DNA of 64,000 nt, taken from Paenibacillus piri. Its GTDB lineage: Bacteria; Bacillota; Bacilli; Paenibacillales; NBRC-103111. The position numbers were made by a program, and so were the translations under genes. A model generated the notes under the pieces. It worked only from the letters and a program-made list of their open reading frames with translations. It was not told the origin of the DNA and ran no database searches. Location of the stretch: positions 62,001-126,000 of the forward strand of contig NZ_SMRT01000004.1 in the NCBI RefSeq assembly GCF_004354045.1, given 5' to 3'. Shown piece after piece: positions 17,490 through 25,406 of this stretch. Positions within the stretch are counted from its first letter, which is position 1, and each line of letters starts with the position of its first letter.

Positions 17490-19070
17490 TCATACTCCTG
17501 CCGCCGCGAGCTTCAATTTCACGTAAAAATGAAGCTGACCGCTATCCTGCTCAGCCCAGATGGTGCCGTCATGCGACTCCACGATGCTTTTGGCGATAGC
17601 TAAGCCCAAACCCGAACCTCCGCTGCTTGAGGAGCGGGAGGCGTCGACTCGGTAAAAGCGCTCGAACAACTGCTGCAGCTCATCGTCAGCCAGCATTTCC
17701 GACCGATTGCTGAACTGGATCATAACATGCCGGTGATCCCGTGCCACTTGGACGGTAATTGCGCCCGGCTTCAGACTATACTTGATCGCGTTGGCGAGCA
17801 GATTCTCGAATACCCGGATCATCTTATCCACATCAATGCGTACGAGCAGCTTCTCCTTTGGAATTTTGCGGTTGATGGTCAACTGCTGCTCCCCGGCCAA
17901 TGTAACAAATTCCTCCAGAAGCTGATCCAATACGTCGTTGATCGGGATGCCTTCTTTGTACAGCGGCACATCGCGATTGGACAGCTTTGTATACTCGAAC
18001 AGGTCCTCGATGAGCTGCTTCAGCTTCTCCGATTTATTGTAAGCGATGCTTACGTAACCGGCCGCCTGCTCCGGTGTTTCGTAGCCCTTGTCATGCAAGA
18101 GCCGGAGGTAACCCATAATAAGGGTGAGCGGCGTGCGTAAATCATGCGAGACATTGGTGATCAACTCGCTCTTCAAACGTTCGTTACGCCGTTCTTCTTC
18201 GATCCTCCGCTGCAAGTCCTCCACCATCAGGTTCATATCCCGGGCCAGGGAGCCGAGCTCGTCATTGCTGCGCTCGATCACACGGTAATTAAGATTGCCT
18301 GTAGCGATGATGCGCAGGCCGCCCGCCAGCTCCTCCACGTACCGCATTTTCCTCTGTGTCAAAAAGTAGAATAAAAAAATAAACAATATGACGGCGCCAA
18401 GAATTGACATTGGGCTATCGCCCTTCCGATACGTAATGTGCGGTTCCGGAATAGCGGATACAAGCAGATATGATTTTTGCCCGTTATAGTTAACCGGATA
18501 AAAGCTGGAAAATTCCTTCCTGCTATAGTCACGATCCGTTCGGGCGTTCATCGCATTGCTGATGACACTATGAATATCGACATTCGTTTCCGCCGCATTG
18601 CTGCTGCGGAAGATGACCTTTCCTTCCTGATCGGTTATAAACACCTTGTATTTCTGATCGTTGGCGATTCGTTTGACGTGTTGTTCAAAATCGGACAGTC
18701 TTCGCGCAAGAGCAGAGCTCTCATAATCAGGCACTCCTTCCTGACGGGACGACAGGCTGTCCAATTCCCGAACCAGGCTGCGCGCTTCGTCGTCGATCCG
18801 TTCAATGCCGTATTGATAGTCGATAACGGCCTCACGGCGATATTCACCGAACATGCTGTAGCTGATTGCATAAGTGAGCGATGAGGCTAACAAACAAATG
18901 CAGAAGGTCAATATGAGCTGCAGCCGGATGCTCCGGGTCATAGGCTTCATTATCATGAAGTACAGCTTTCGTCCCCATAGAATCAACTTAACGAAAAGGT
19001 TAAACGGGAACCAGGTAAATGGAAACCGGTTCAACCTGGAAGACAGGTTCCGTTCGTAATCTCTAATCAA
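17490..19070 (-). CDS. Sensor histidine kinase (HAMP, HisKA, HATPase)
   Basis: The protein has two membrane helices flanking an extracellular sensor of about 130 residues, a HAMP linker, a HisKA domain with the phosphoacceptor motif NVSHDLRTPLTLIMGYL, and an HATPase domain with N (ENLLANAIKYS), G1 and GSGLGLAIAKSI boxes. The start is uncertain: I use TTG 19070, which overlaps the regulator stop by 8 bp with a GGGGGG element 12 nt upstream and leaves no gap, but ATG 18956 is also possible. It is the partner of the OmpR-type regulator at 19063. The signal is unknown. Confidence 0.85.
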   Translation of the reverse strand: MIRDYERNLSSRLNRFPFTWFPFNLFVKLILWGRKLYFMIMKPMTRSIRLQLILTFCICLLASSLTYAISYSMFGEYRREAVIDYQYGIERIDDEARSLVRELDSLSSRQEGVPDYESSALARRLSDFEQHVKRIANDQKYKVFITDQEGKVIFRSSNAAETNVDIHSVISNAMNARTDRDYSRKEFSSFYPVNYNGQKSYLLVSAIPEPHITYRKGDSPMSILGAVILFIFLFYFLTQRKMRYVEELAGGLRIIATGNLNYRVIERSNDELGSLARDMNLMVEDLQRRIEEERRNERLKSELITNVSHDLRTPLTLIMGYLRLLHDKGYETPEQAAGYVSIAYNKSEKLKQLIEDLFEYTKLSNRDVPLYKEGIPINDVLDQLLEEFVTLAGEQQLTINRKIPKEKLLVRIDVDKMIRVFENLLANAIKYSLKPGAITVQVARDHRHVMIQFSNRSEMLADDELQQLFERFYRVDASRSSSSGGSGLGLAIAKSIVESHDGTIWAEQDSGQLHFYVKLKLAAAGV

Positions 19071-19755
19071 CTTTGTAGCCAACCCCCCATACGGTTTTGA
19101 TAAACTTCGGTTTGCGCGGATTTTGCTCGATTTTCTCCCGGATTTTGCGGATATGAACCATGACCGTATTATCGGAGTCAAAAAACGTCTCTTTCCATAC
19201 CGCCTCGTAAATTTTCTCGATACTCCATACCGTCCCCCGGTTGCGGGCCAGAAGCTCAAGAATAGCGAACTCCCGCGGCGTAAGCTTTACTTCCCGGCCT
19301 TGAAGCTTTACTTCGTACGTCAACGTATTGATTGTCAGCTCATCGACTTCAAGCTCGTGATCCTTATTCGTCCGCGGCACATTGAGGCTTGTGTAGCGGC
19401 GAAGCTGGGACTTGATTCGCGCAATCAGCTCCAGCGGGTTAAAAGGCTTGCTTAAATAGTCGTCCGCCCCGGAGGACAGGCCCCAGATTTTATCCATATC
19501 CTGACTCTTGGCGGAGAGCATGATGATAGGCATATTTTTTTGCTCCCGGATTTTGAGACAAGCCTCGATCCCGCCCATCTTCGGCATCATGATGTCAAGA
19601 ACGATCAAATCTACCTCCTCCTTATGAAGCACCTGGAGCGCTTGTTCCCCATCGGACGCCCGGAGCAGCCTGTACCCTTCATTTTTCAAATAGATTTCCA
19701 GCATATCGATGATTTCCTTCTCGTCATCGACAAGGAGTATCGTAGATTGTGCCAT
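19063..19755 (-). CDS. OmpR/PhoB-family response regulator
   Basis: The 230-residue product has a receiver domain with acidic pocket residues in LVDDEK, phosphoacceptor Asp54 (VLDIMMPKMGG) and the conserved Lys in YLSKPFNP, followed by a winged-helix DNA-binding domain (LTPREFAILELLARN ... VMVHIRKIREKI ... VWGVGYKVD). It overlaps the kinase gene. Three phased TCTTAA(C/T) repeats upstream, between this gene and the LysM peptidase gene, are a likely binding site for it. Confidence 0.93.
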   Translation of the reverse strand: MAQSTILLVDDEKEIIDMLEIYLKNEGYRLLRASDGEQALQVLHKEEVDLIVLDIMMPKMGGIEACLKIREQKNMPIIMLSAKSQDMDKIWGLSSGADDYLSKPFNPLELIARIKSQLRRYTSLNVPRTNKDHELEVDELTINTLTYEVKLQGREVKLTPREFAILELLARNRGTVWSIEKIYEAVWKETFFDSDNTVMVHIRKIREKIEQNPRKPKFIKTVWGVGYKVD

Positions 19756-20130
19756 CTTGCGGCAGCCCTCCTGTAAAATTGTGGTCTAGCGATATTAGCG
19801 CTGAAAAGGACGGAACTCACATACATGTACATCCATAAACGTAACAAGCCGGCTATGTAATTACAATCAAAATATGAACAGGCCGCCCGCGCCTATGTCC
19901 ATATCGCTGCAATGCGTATCGGATTTATGTACATGCAGCCGTTGCTTAACTTCAATCTGCTATAGTGCTCAGTATAGCTTCCGAATCTTAACAGAATGTC
20001 AGGCGAAATCTTAATTATTTCTTAACGATACCGATAATCCCCATTATTTCCCGGTTCACGACCGGGCACAGTTTCGCTATCATTAAATAGTCTACATAGA
20101 TTTATATTATACCAACAGGAGCTGATAGAT
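19756..20130. other. Divergent intergenic region between two-component genes and LysM peptidase gene
   Basis: This 375-bp spacer holds no gene. It contains three phased TCTTAA(C/T) direct repeats at 19986-20026 (listed separately) and a 6-bp hairpin CCCGGT-tcacg-ACCGGG at 20050-20066. I saw no c-di-AMP (ydaO-type) riboswitch, although such elements often precede LysM hydrolase genes in this group. Confidence 0.5.
19986..20026 (+). promoter_or_regulatory. Phased TCTTAAC direct repeats, likely OmpR-type regulator site
   Basis: TCTTAAC at 19986, TCTTAAT at 20009 and TCTTAAC at 20020 are spaced 23 and 11 bp, i.e. close to whole helical turns on one face. OmpR/PhoP-type regulators bind as head-to-tail dimers to TTAAC-like repeats 10-11 bp apart. 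Position between the regulator gene (-) and the LysM/M23 gene (+) suits control of either or both. Confidence 0.5.
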
Positions 20131-21006
20131 TTGAAGAAACGTTATACAGCCGGACTTGCCATGCTGACAGCAGGCATAATGTTGTTTGCAGGTTCCGCGG
20201 AAGCAGCGGTCTACACCGTAAAATCCGGAGACACCCTGTGGAAAATTTCCCAAACCTACGGCACTACCGCAAGCAAACTCATACAAGTTAATCAACTCAC
20301 ATCGGAGTGGATCTATCCGGGGCAACAGCTTCAAGTTCCCGGGACTACCCCTTATAAGGTTCAAAACGGAGAGTCCATGTGGGATATTAGCCGCAAGCAA
20401 GGCGTTGCATTGGCAGATTTGATCGCCGCAAACCCGCAAATCAGCAATCCGAATAACATTTGGAACGGATTATCCGTTACGATCCCGGATAAATTCGGAG
20501 CGGCTGCGGCTGCACCCTCAGCATCAGCGGCACAACCCGCCAAATTTGCAGACGGACAATTCCCGTTAAAAAAAGGAACCTATACGCAGCCAATCACAAA
20601 TAATTATGCTGCAGAGCGTTATTGGTCCGAAAACGGAGATGAAATCCGCCAGCACGAAGGCGTCGATATTATGGCTGACAAGGGTACGCCGATCTATAGT
20701 GTTTTGGACGGTGAAATCGTTAATTTCGGGTGGAATGATCTCGGGGGATGGCGAATCACGGTACGGGTTGACGATACGACCCAATTTTATTACGCTCATC
20801 TGAACGGCTACGCCGGAGGTATCGGTAAGGGGTCTAAAATTAAAAAAGGCCAGCTCATCGGATATGTCGGCAGCACAGGCTATGGCCCGGAGGGCACACA
20901 AGGTTTGTTTGAACCGCATTTGCACTTCGGCATTTACAGCACGACTCCGTCATGGCATTCCATAGATCCGTTCGCATATCTCAAGTGGTGGGAGCAGAAA
21001 AATTAA
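20131..21006 (+). CDS. Secreted LysM-LysM-M23 peptidoglycan endopeptidase
   Basis: The 291-residue product starts at TTG 20131, nine bases after AGGAG. It has a signal peptide (to about residue 25), two LysM peptidoglycan-binding modules (VYTVKSGDTLWKISQTYG at about 30-73 and YKVQNGESMWDISRKQG at about 77-122) and an M23 metallopeptidase domain. Zinc ligands are visible in HEGVDIMAD and HLHFGIYS. LytM-type enzymes cut peptide cross-links in the wall. It is divergent from the two-component system, so wall-stress control by that system is plausible. Confidence 0.92.
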   Translation: MKKRYTAGLAMLTAGIMLFAGSAEAAVYTVKSGDTLWKISQTYGTTASKLIQVNQLTSEWIYPGQQLQVPGTTPYKVQNGESMWDISRKQGVALADLIAANPQISNPNNIWNGLSVTIPDKFGAAAAAPSASAAQPAKFADGQFPLKKGTYTQPITNNYAAERYWSENGDEIRQHEGVDIMADKGTPIYSVLDGEIVNFGWNDLGGWRITVRVDDTTQFYYAHLNGYAGGIGKGSKIKKGQLIGYVGSTGYGPEGTQGLFEPHLHFGIYSTTPSWHSIDPFAYLKWWEQKN

Positions 21007-21057
21007 GCTGTATGATAACGCCACGTTTCATAGGCAAATTATAAACACATCAAGTTC

Positions 21058-21090
21058 GAAAGACAGGTGCTGTATGCGCCTGTCTTTTTC
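21058..21090 (+). terminator. Terminator of the LysM/M23 peptidase gene
   Basis: GAAAGACAGG pairs with CCTGTCTTTTTC across an 11-nt loop, followed by a T-rich run. Confidence 0.85.
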
Positions 21091-21101
21091 GGTTGAATAG
21101 C

Positions 21102-21121
21102 AAGTATAAGATTTTATACTT
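21102..21121. repeat. Short palindrome AAGTATAA-N4-TTATACTT
   Basis: A perfect 8-bp inverted repeat with a 4-bp centre lies in the 196-bp spacer between the peptidase terminator and the end of the DUF4380-like gene. No gene starts here, so its role as an operator is doubtful. The rest of the spacer shows nothing I can support. Confidence 0.3.
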
Positions 21122-21286
21122 AGCTTCGCACAACCTTGACAAACGCGCTCGTCCCGCAGGACGGCGAAGCCGTTTATCCTTGCATGCTTCCATCCCCCAT
21201 ATCGTTGCTGCAAGCTGTGGACAAGCGGCGGCTGGCGATTGCTTTCACTATGGAATTTGTGCGCAGCTCGGCAATATTTGTCCCGA

Positions 21287-22189
21287 TTACAGAAGCTCCC
21301 AGACGACCTCATCATGTGCCGACTCATCTGGTCCAAGTTCCGTGAGCGGAGCATGCACCTCGACTTCGAAATAAGGAAATGCTGACGATTGAAACACTTC
21401 GACGGCGCAGCCGTGACCGTAAGGCCCGCGCGTCATGCCGAATGATTTCCTGAATAAGATTGGAGGACTTTCGGGAGATTGACCCGGGAGCCAAGTATCC
21501 ACGAAACCGTTGTTGATATCGGTTCCCACTTTGAATTGCGTCGTTCCGTCGCAGTGAACAAGCGCCAGTTCCTTGTCATATTCGACCAGTCCGAGCTCTG
21601 TTTGAGTTGAATCAAAATAATGAACTCCTTTTTCATAGCGGGAGGTTCCTGCCGTCTGAAGATGAACGATTCCAGGTTTGCGGAGCATGGTGACCTGCCA
21701 TATACCTTTGTGCTGAACACGGTTTCCCCGGTTGACGACCTCCTGCCGGATGCGGATTCTCCTGCCTTCATGAGGTATCCGAATGCGGCGTACGATCTGT
21801 AATTGCGTCTCTTGGCAGATTGGGCTGATCAGTTGGATTTCCGTACCTTCGGAAGTCGGCACCATCACACAATCGTATACGCCGTGATCCAATTCGGCAT
21901 ACGGGGGCCCATCCCAGTCCGCTTGAGGGGCAAGCCATGTTTTTTCTCCGCCATATAACAAAAAGCCTATCGATTTTCGGCTCTCCGCCAATGAGACCGC
22001 TTGTCTCTTATCGCTTTTGGGCTTAAACCCGTGCAACCCCTCATTGACAAAAAGCAGGTTCGTCCCAATCGGACCGAACTCCATAATGCGCCCCCCGATC
22101 TCGGGAACAACCGTTATTTCAATACTGTCGTTACGCACCAGCTGCCCATGAAAGCCCAAGCAATCCACTTCTTCATAAATAGGCATCAT
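21287..22189 (-). CDS. DUF4380-like protein, galactose-mutarotase-type fold
   Basis: The 300-residue product looks like a beta-sandwich of the aldose mutarotase superfamily: an N-terminal segment on its own 'reference surface' (ITVVPEIGGRIMEFGPIGTNLLFVNE), a KTWLAPQADWDGPP segment and a late FGMTRGPYGHGCAVEVFQSS segment. This agrees best with DUF4380 proteins. The RBS GGGGAGG precedes ATG ATG at 22189. No partner genes are adjacent; the function is unknown, with sugar binding or epimerisation possible. Confidence 0.65.
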   Translation of the reverse strand: MMPIYEEVDCLGFHGQLVRNDSIEITVVPEIGGRIMEFGPIGTNLLFVNEGLHGFKPKSDKRQAVSLAESRKSIGFLLYGGEKTWLAPQADWDGPPYAELDHGVYDCVMVPTSEGTEIQLISPICQETQLQIVRRIRIPHEGRRIRIRQEVVNRGNRVQHKGIWQVTMLRKPGIVHLQTAGTSRYEKGVHYFDSTQTELGLVEYDKELALVHCDGTTQFKVGTDINNGFVDTWLPGQSPESPPILFRKSFGMTRGPYGHGCAVEVFQSSAFPYFEVEVHAPLTELGPDESAHDEVVWELL

Positions 22190-22466
22190 ATCTTAACCTC
22201 CCCGGTATGAACAAGGAGGAGGCTTCCCCCTCCCGCATCCCCTCATAAACCATTTTTAGTAAATTATACCTAATGTGCATTTAAAAAGGAATCATTGATT
22301 ACAAATAGCGGCCCGTATGAGAGTGTCGATTCGTTGTGTATAGTAGCGGAAGGCAATCTTTTCACTTTCCACTCCTAGTTTTCGCAGTTAATCGACAGTC
22401 ACCGTATCAAGGCTATCCGTACGCATATGGGGACTCCGTGTTCATGCCGGACGGACAGCAATAACA

Positions 22467-23087
22467 TTACCGGTCTCCGGTGTCTGCTTCCCGTCTCAAT
22501 ATTCGCAAACTGTAATCACGTCCAAATTGTGGGGAAAATATGCCCCAAAGCGTACCCATCGCTGTTTCAATTTTCTCCATGTTGGCAGAGCCCCCCACGT
22601 CGACCGGATCAAGACCGATCTCGCTAATTAACCGGGTGACGACTTCCTTGGCTTCGGAATCGTCGCCGCTTAGAAACGCGGTTGCGCTCATCGGACCATA
22701 TTGCGGGTTTGCTATTACTTCCCATGCAAGCGTATTAAAAGCTCGAACAACGCGGGCATTTTGGGCCAGTCGGAGCACTTCCAAATCCGCCGATTTTCCA
22801 TCAAGGCGGTTTGTGCAATTAATGAGGATTTTATTGTTCAGATCCCCCGTTTCTTCCAGGATCCGTTCAACATCTGACGGCAGAACGGCCAGAAGGATAA
22901 CCTCGCCAAAGGCAACTGCTTCCCGCACCGTTCCCGCTTGAGCATTCGTCCCGGCTGCTTGCAGCAAATTCCGTATTTTATCGCTTTGCGGGTCGCGCGA
23001 GCCGAACATCACTTGATGTCCTTGCGCAGCCCATCGTCTCCCCAATGTTCCACCCATATTTCCTGAGCCAATAGAAGCAATTTTCAT
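22467..23087 (-). CDS. NADPH-dependent F420-reductase-like oxidoreductase (NAD-binding domain 2 superfamily)
   Basis: The product (206 residues from ATG 23087, RBS GAGGAGG) opens with a dinucleotide-binding fold, MKIASIGSGNMGGTLGRRWA, followed by GHQVMFGSRDP, which favours NADP. The later motifs LAVLPSDVERIL and VRAFNTLAWEVI match the F420-dependent NADP reductase/ProC-like group that is common in Bacillota lacking F420. Its substrate is unknown. It is transcribed alone; no hairpin directly follows its stop. Confidence 0.8.
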   Translation of the reverse strand: MKIASIGSGNMGGTLGRRWAAQGHQVMFGSRDPQSDKIRNLLQAAGTNAQAGTVREAVAFGEVILLAVLPSDVERILEETGDLNNKILINCTNRLDGKSADLEVLRLAQNARVVRAFNTLAWEVIANPQYGPMSATAFLSGDDSEAKEVVTRLISEIGLDPVDVGGSANMEKIETAMGTLWGIFSPQFGRDYSLRILRREADTGDR

Positions 23088-23272
23088 ATTGCAGCCTCCT
23101 CGTAAATCTAATAATTTAAAATTTTCGTTCAAAAAATAGCGTCAACATCCTGCCCGGATGAATGCTTCTTTCTCATCGCCACCTTTTTTTCATCATTCTA
23201 CACGCTGGAGTCGACTCCAAGTCAACACCTATTTATAGAAATGGAACCTGCCTGCTTTCAAACGAAACAAAG

Positions 23273-23373
23273 TCCCCCAAAAGTGACGTGAAGCTCCGAA
23301 GCCAATTCCGCTAACCCGTATTCACCGGGTTTCGTCAAGAGTGCAAGTAACTCTTGACCTTACTTTTGGGGGA
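23273..23373. repeat. Structured element with 12-bp terminal inverted repeats and internal hairpins
   Basis: The ends are perfect inverted repeats (TCCCCCAAAAGT at 23273-23284, ACTTTTGGGGGA at 23362-23373). Inside are two perfect hairpins: AACCCG/CGGGTT (23313-23331) and TCAAGAGT/ACTCTTGA (23335-23357). The whole folds as a closed multibranch shape. The GGGGG of the right arm could instead pair with CCCCC at 23375-23379. It contains no ORF and may be a structured RNA or a miniature transposon-like element. I recognise no named RNA class. Confidence 0.55.
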
Positions 23374-23380
23374 GCCCCCG

Positions 23381-23413
23381 GTTATCCATAGAAATTTGCT
23401 GCGCATAATTTCC
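23381..23413 (+). repeat. Dispersed 32-bp intergenic repeat, copy 1
   Basis: Begins GTTATCCATAGAAATTTGCT and ends CATAATTTCC. It is almost identical to copies at 46618-46649 (same strand) and 58833-58865 (opposite strand). The first nine bases after G resemble a DnaA box. It lies between the structured element and the TOMM operon terminator hairpin. Confidence 0.75.
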
Positions 23414-23418
23414 TAAAC

Positions 23419-23441
23419 AAAAAAAACCGCGCAATGCGCGG
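23419..23441 (-). terminator. Terminator of the TOMM operon
   Basis: On the minus strand CCGCGC-ATT-GCGCGG is followed by a run of eight U, 33 bp after the last YcaO stop. Confidence 0.88.
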
Positions 23442-23474
23442 ATTCTGCTAATACATCTATACGCCTTTCTGTTT

Positions 23475-25406
23475 TTATGGAAACGGATGCGGATACGGAT
23501 TAAGCTCCTCGGGTGTCAGCTTGCGATTTGCATAACCGAGCTTCATGGGTACCTCCAGCAACCTGTCGAGACCGGTCAACCGGTTATATACGTGACCGAA
23601 CGTCATCGGCAGCATGCCCGGAATCAACACTTTTACGCAGTACAACCCATTGCGGAGCGTCTCGCTTGATGATTGATCGATAATAATAACATCCAGCTGC
23701 AGGCTGCGAAACGCTTGAAGAACCTGCCTAAGATCGTCCGTCAAATCATCATGTGCCGAAACGAAATCGAACGCTTCGTCGAATTTCCGGAGAGGACGCT
23801 GTTCATCCAGCAAAAAACGGAGCCTTTCCTCCGATTGCGGCAAGCTGTACAGTAGAGAGTGATCGTCCATATGTTCCACCAGGAATGAATCATGGAACAT
23901 AGCTTCGGCTTCGTCTCGGCGCGTTCTCAATCGTTCTTCGGCCACCGGAATCATACCCGCCAGCTCATGTATGGCGCTCTTGGCCGCCTGGGTCGGGTCG
24001 AGATGGGCTCCGGCGGCACAGACGAGATTCGCGCCCTGATCTGCCCCGCCCTTCGCCACTGCCCAGATGCTGGGGATTCCGTTTTCCATCGTCGTATTGT
24101 ACAGATTCACTTCGTATCCCGATACGGCCTTTATGCGTTCGATCATCACAAGCAGCTCCTTGTCTCCCGAAGAGCGATAGTCGAGCCGCGGAACGGGCAA
24201 TCCGGCATACCAGGTCATTAAGAAAGAATCCCGTTCGACCACCTCCAAAATACCGTACAAGATCGCTTCCTCCAGACTCCCCCCTACCGCACAGCCGTTG
24301 GACGTCTCATAAACAAAGCCCCCTCCATAGGCCAAGCTGTAATACGCTAGCAGCTCCGGAACCAGAATCGGGCGTTCCTGCAGAAACGAGTATCCCCACA
24401 CCCAGGACATTTTGGAATCGGGGTCAAACGGCACAAATGGAAAGTCCGGCTGTTCAAGCTGCGTCTGCGAATGGAACCCCACCTTCACAGGATCTATCGC
24501 GGTATCCTTCAAACACGAATAACTGTCGAACACGACCGTACGCTTTCCCCGGGGCGCGATGCCGCAATTCCGTTCCAACCCCTCCAGTATGGCGGCTAAC
24601 TGGCTGTGCGCATACGAATGCGAACGGCCTCCCGTCACTTCATTTGTCATGAGCAATGGAAGATTCACGGCTGCCCCGGCAAAGATCGACATGGAGTCCG
24701 ACTGCTTATCATTGAAGAGCCCGGTCCGGCTGTCCAAATAATCCTTAACGAGAACCTGCTGCAATTCACTCATCGACCTGCTGCGGTAATGGTTCCTGTC
24801 CAGCTTCCTGCATGGCCGTAACGATATTTCGGCCGCTTCCCGCGAATCATCCGGCAGCTGCCCGCAAACGGTACAAATCGGGACCGGCAGGCAGTAGTGG
24901 ATTGTGGTACTCAAATTATCAAGATTAATCAAATAGATGCAGCCTTCGGAATGCGCTTTATCGCCTCGAATTACACGAGCCGTCTCAGCCGAGAGAATGT
25001 GCGCCATATGCCGCAATCCCGCGGGAGGTAACTCGGCAGCCGGCTGAGGCGATTGATCCGGGAACACCAGGCTGGTGAGCAGATCGTCCATCCCTTTGCC
25101 ACCGCTTCCCGCCATGGAGCGCCGGGATTCCGCACATTGAGAGCAGCCGGCCGACCCGGGACGAACCAGCGGCCCCACCACGCCTTCTCCGTCGGATACA
25201 TAGGCGCACAGCCAAGATATGCCGAGCGGCCGCAAAATTTCCTCCGCTTGAAGATGAGTAGAGGAGCTCCCTCCCAGTACCAATACAAGGTCTGCGGCCG
25301 GCAATTGTTCGCTGAAATCCGGTCTGCGTACGACCGGGAACCCCGATAAATGCATGCACACCGTATCCGCGAACATGCCCTCTCCAACGACAACAACGGT
25401 ATTCAT
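23475..25406 (-). CDS. TOMM cyclodehydratase, second YcaO paralogue (E1-like/YcaO fusion)
   Basis: The product (643 residues from ATG 25406, RBS GAGGAGG) has an N-terminal E1-like domain (about 1-190) with two Cys pairs, Cys88/Cys91 (GCSQC) and Cys178/Cys181 (CTVC), as expected for a zinc tetrad, and a YcaO domain (about 200-643). ATP-site segments are intact (AILEGLERNCG, TSNGCAVGGSLEEAI, LEVVERDSFL, SAIHELAG). It ends in the proline motif NPYPHPFP, matching the PxPxP tail needed by azoline-forming YcaO enzymes. It converts Cys/Ser/Thr of a precursor to azolines with ATP. Its start overlaps the ThiF-like stop as ATGA. It is clearly paralogous to the protein at 28636. Last gene of the operon. 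Confidence 0.9.
   Translation of the reverse strand: MNTVVVVGEGMFADTVCMHLSGFPVVRRPDFSEQLPAADLVLVLGGSSSTHLQAEEILRPLGISWLCAYVSDGEGVVGPLVRPGSAGCSQCAESRRSMAGSGGKGMDDLLTSLVFPDQSPQPAAELPPAGLRHMAHILSAETARVIRGDKAHSEGCIYLINLDNLSTTIHYCLPVPICTVCGQLPDDSREAAEISLRPCRKLDRNHYRSRSMSELQQVLVKDYLDSRTGLFNDKQSDSMSIFAGAAVNLPLLMTNEVTGGRSHSYAHSQLAAILEGLERNCGIAPRGKRTVVFDSYSCLKDTAIDPVKVGFHSQTQLEQPDFPFVPFDPDSKMSWVWGYSFLQERPILVPELLAYYSLAYGGGFVYETSNGCAVGGSLEEAILYGILEVVERDSFLMTWYAGLPVPRLDYRSSGDKELLVMIERIKAVSGYEVNLYNTTMENGIPSIWAVAKGGADQGANLVCAAGAHLDPTQAAKSAIHELAGMIPVAEERLRTRRDEAEAMFHDSFLVEHMDDHSLLYSLPQSEERLRFLLDEQRPLRKFDEAFDFVSAHDDLTDDLRQVLQAFRSLQLDVIIIDQSSSETLRNGLYCVKVLIPGMLPMTFGHVYNRLTGLDRLLEVPMKLGYANRKLTPEELNPYPHPFP

Noticed and set aside
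18957..19259. N-terminal extension of the sensor kinase open frame up to 19259
   Set aside because: Most of it overlaps the response regulator in another frame; only the part after 19070 is plausible as kinase sequence.
19756..20130. c-di-AMP riboswitch before the LysM/M23 gene
   Set aside because: I looked because such switches often precede these genes, but found none of the expected conserved stems.
21028..21354. 108-codon minus-strand frame in the spacer after the LysM peptidase gene
   Set aside because: It runs through the peptidase terminator, overlaps the DUF4380-like gene in another frame and resembles no protein family.
23381..23413. Local replication origin based on DnaA-box-like sequence
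   Set aside because: Only one box per site, no dnaA/dnaN genes, no AT-rich unwinding region; a dispersed repeat is the better description.
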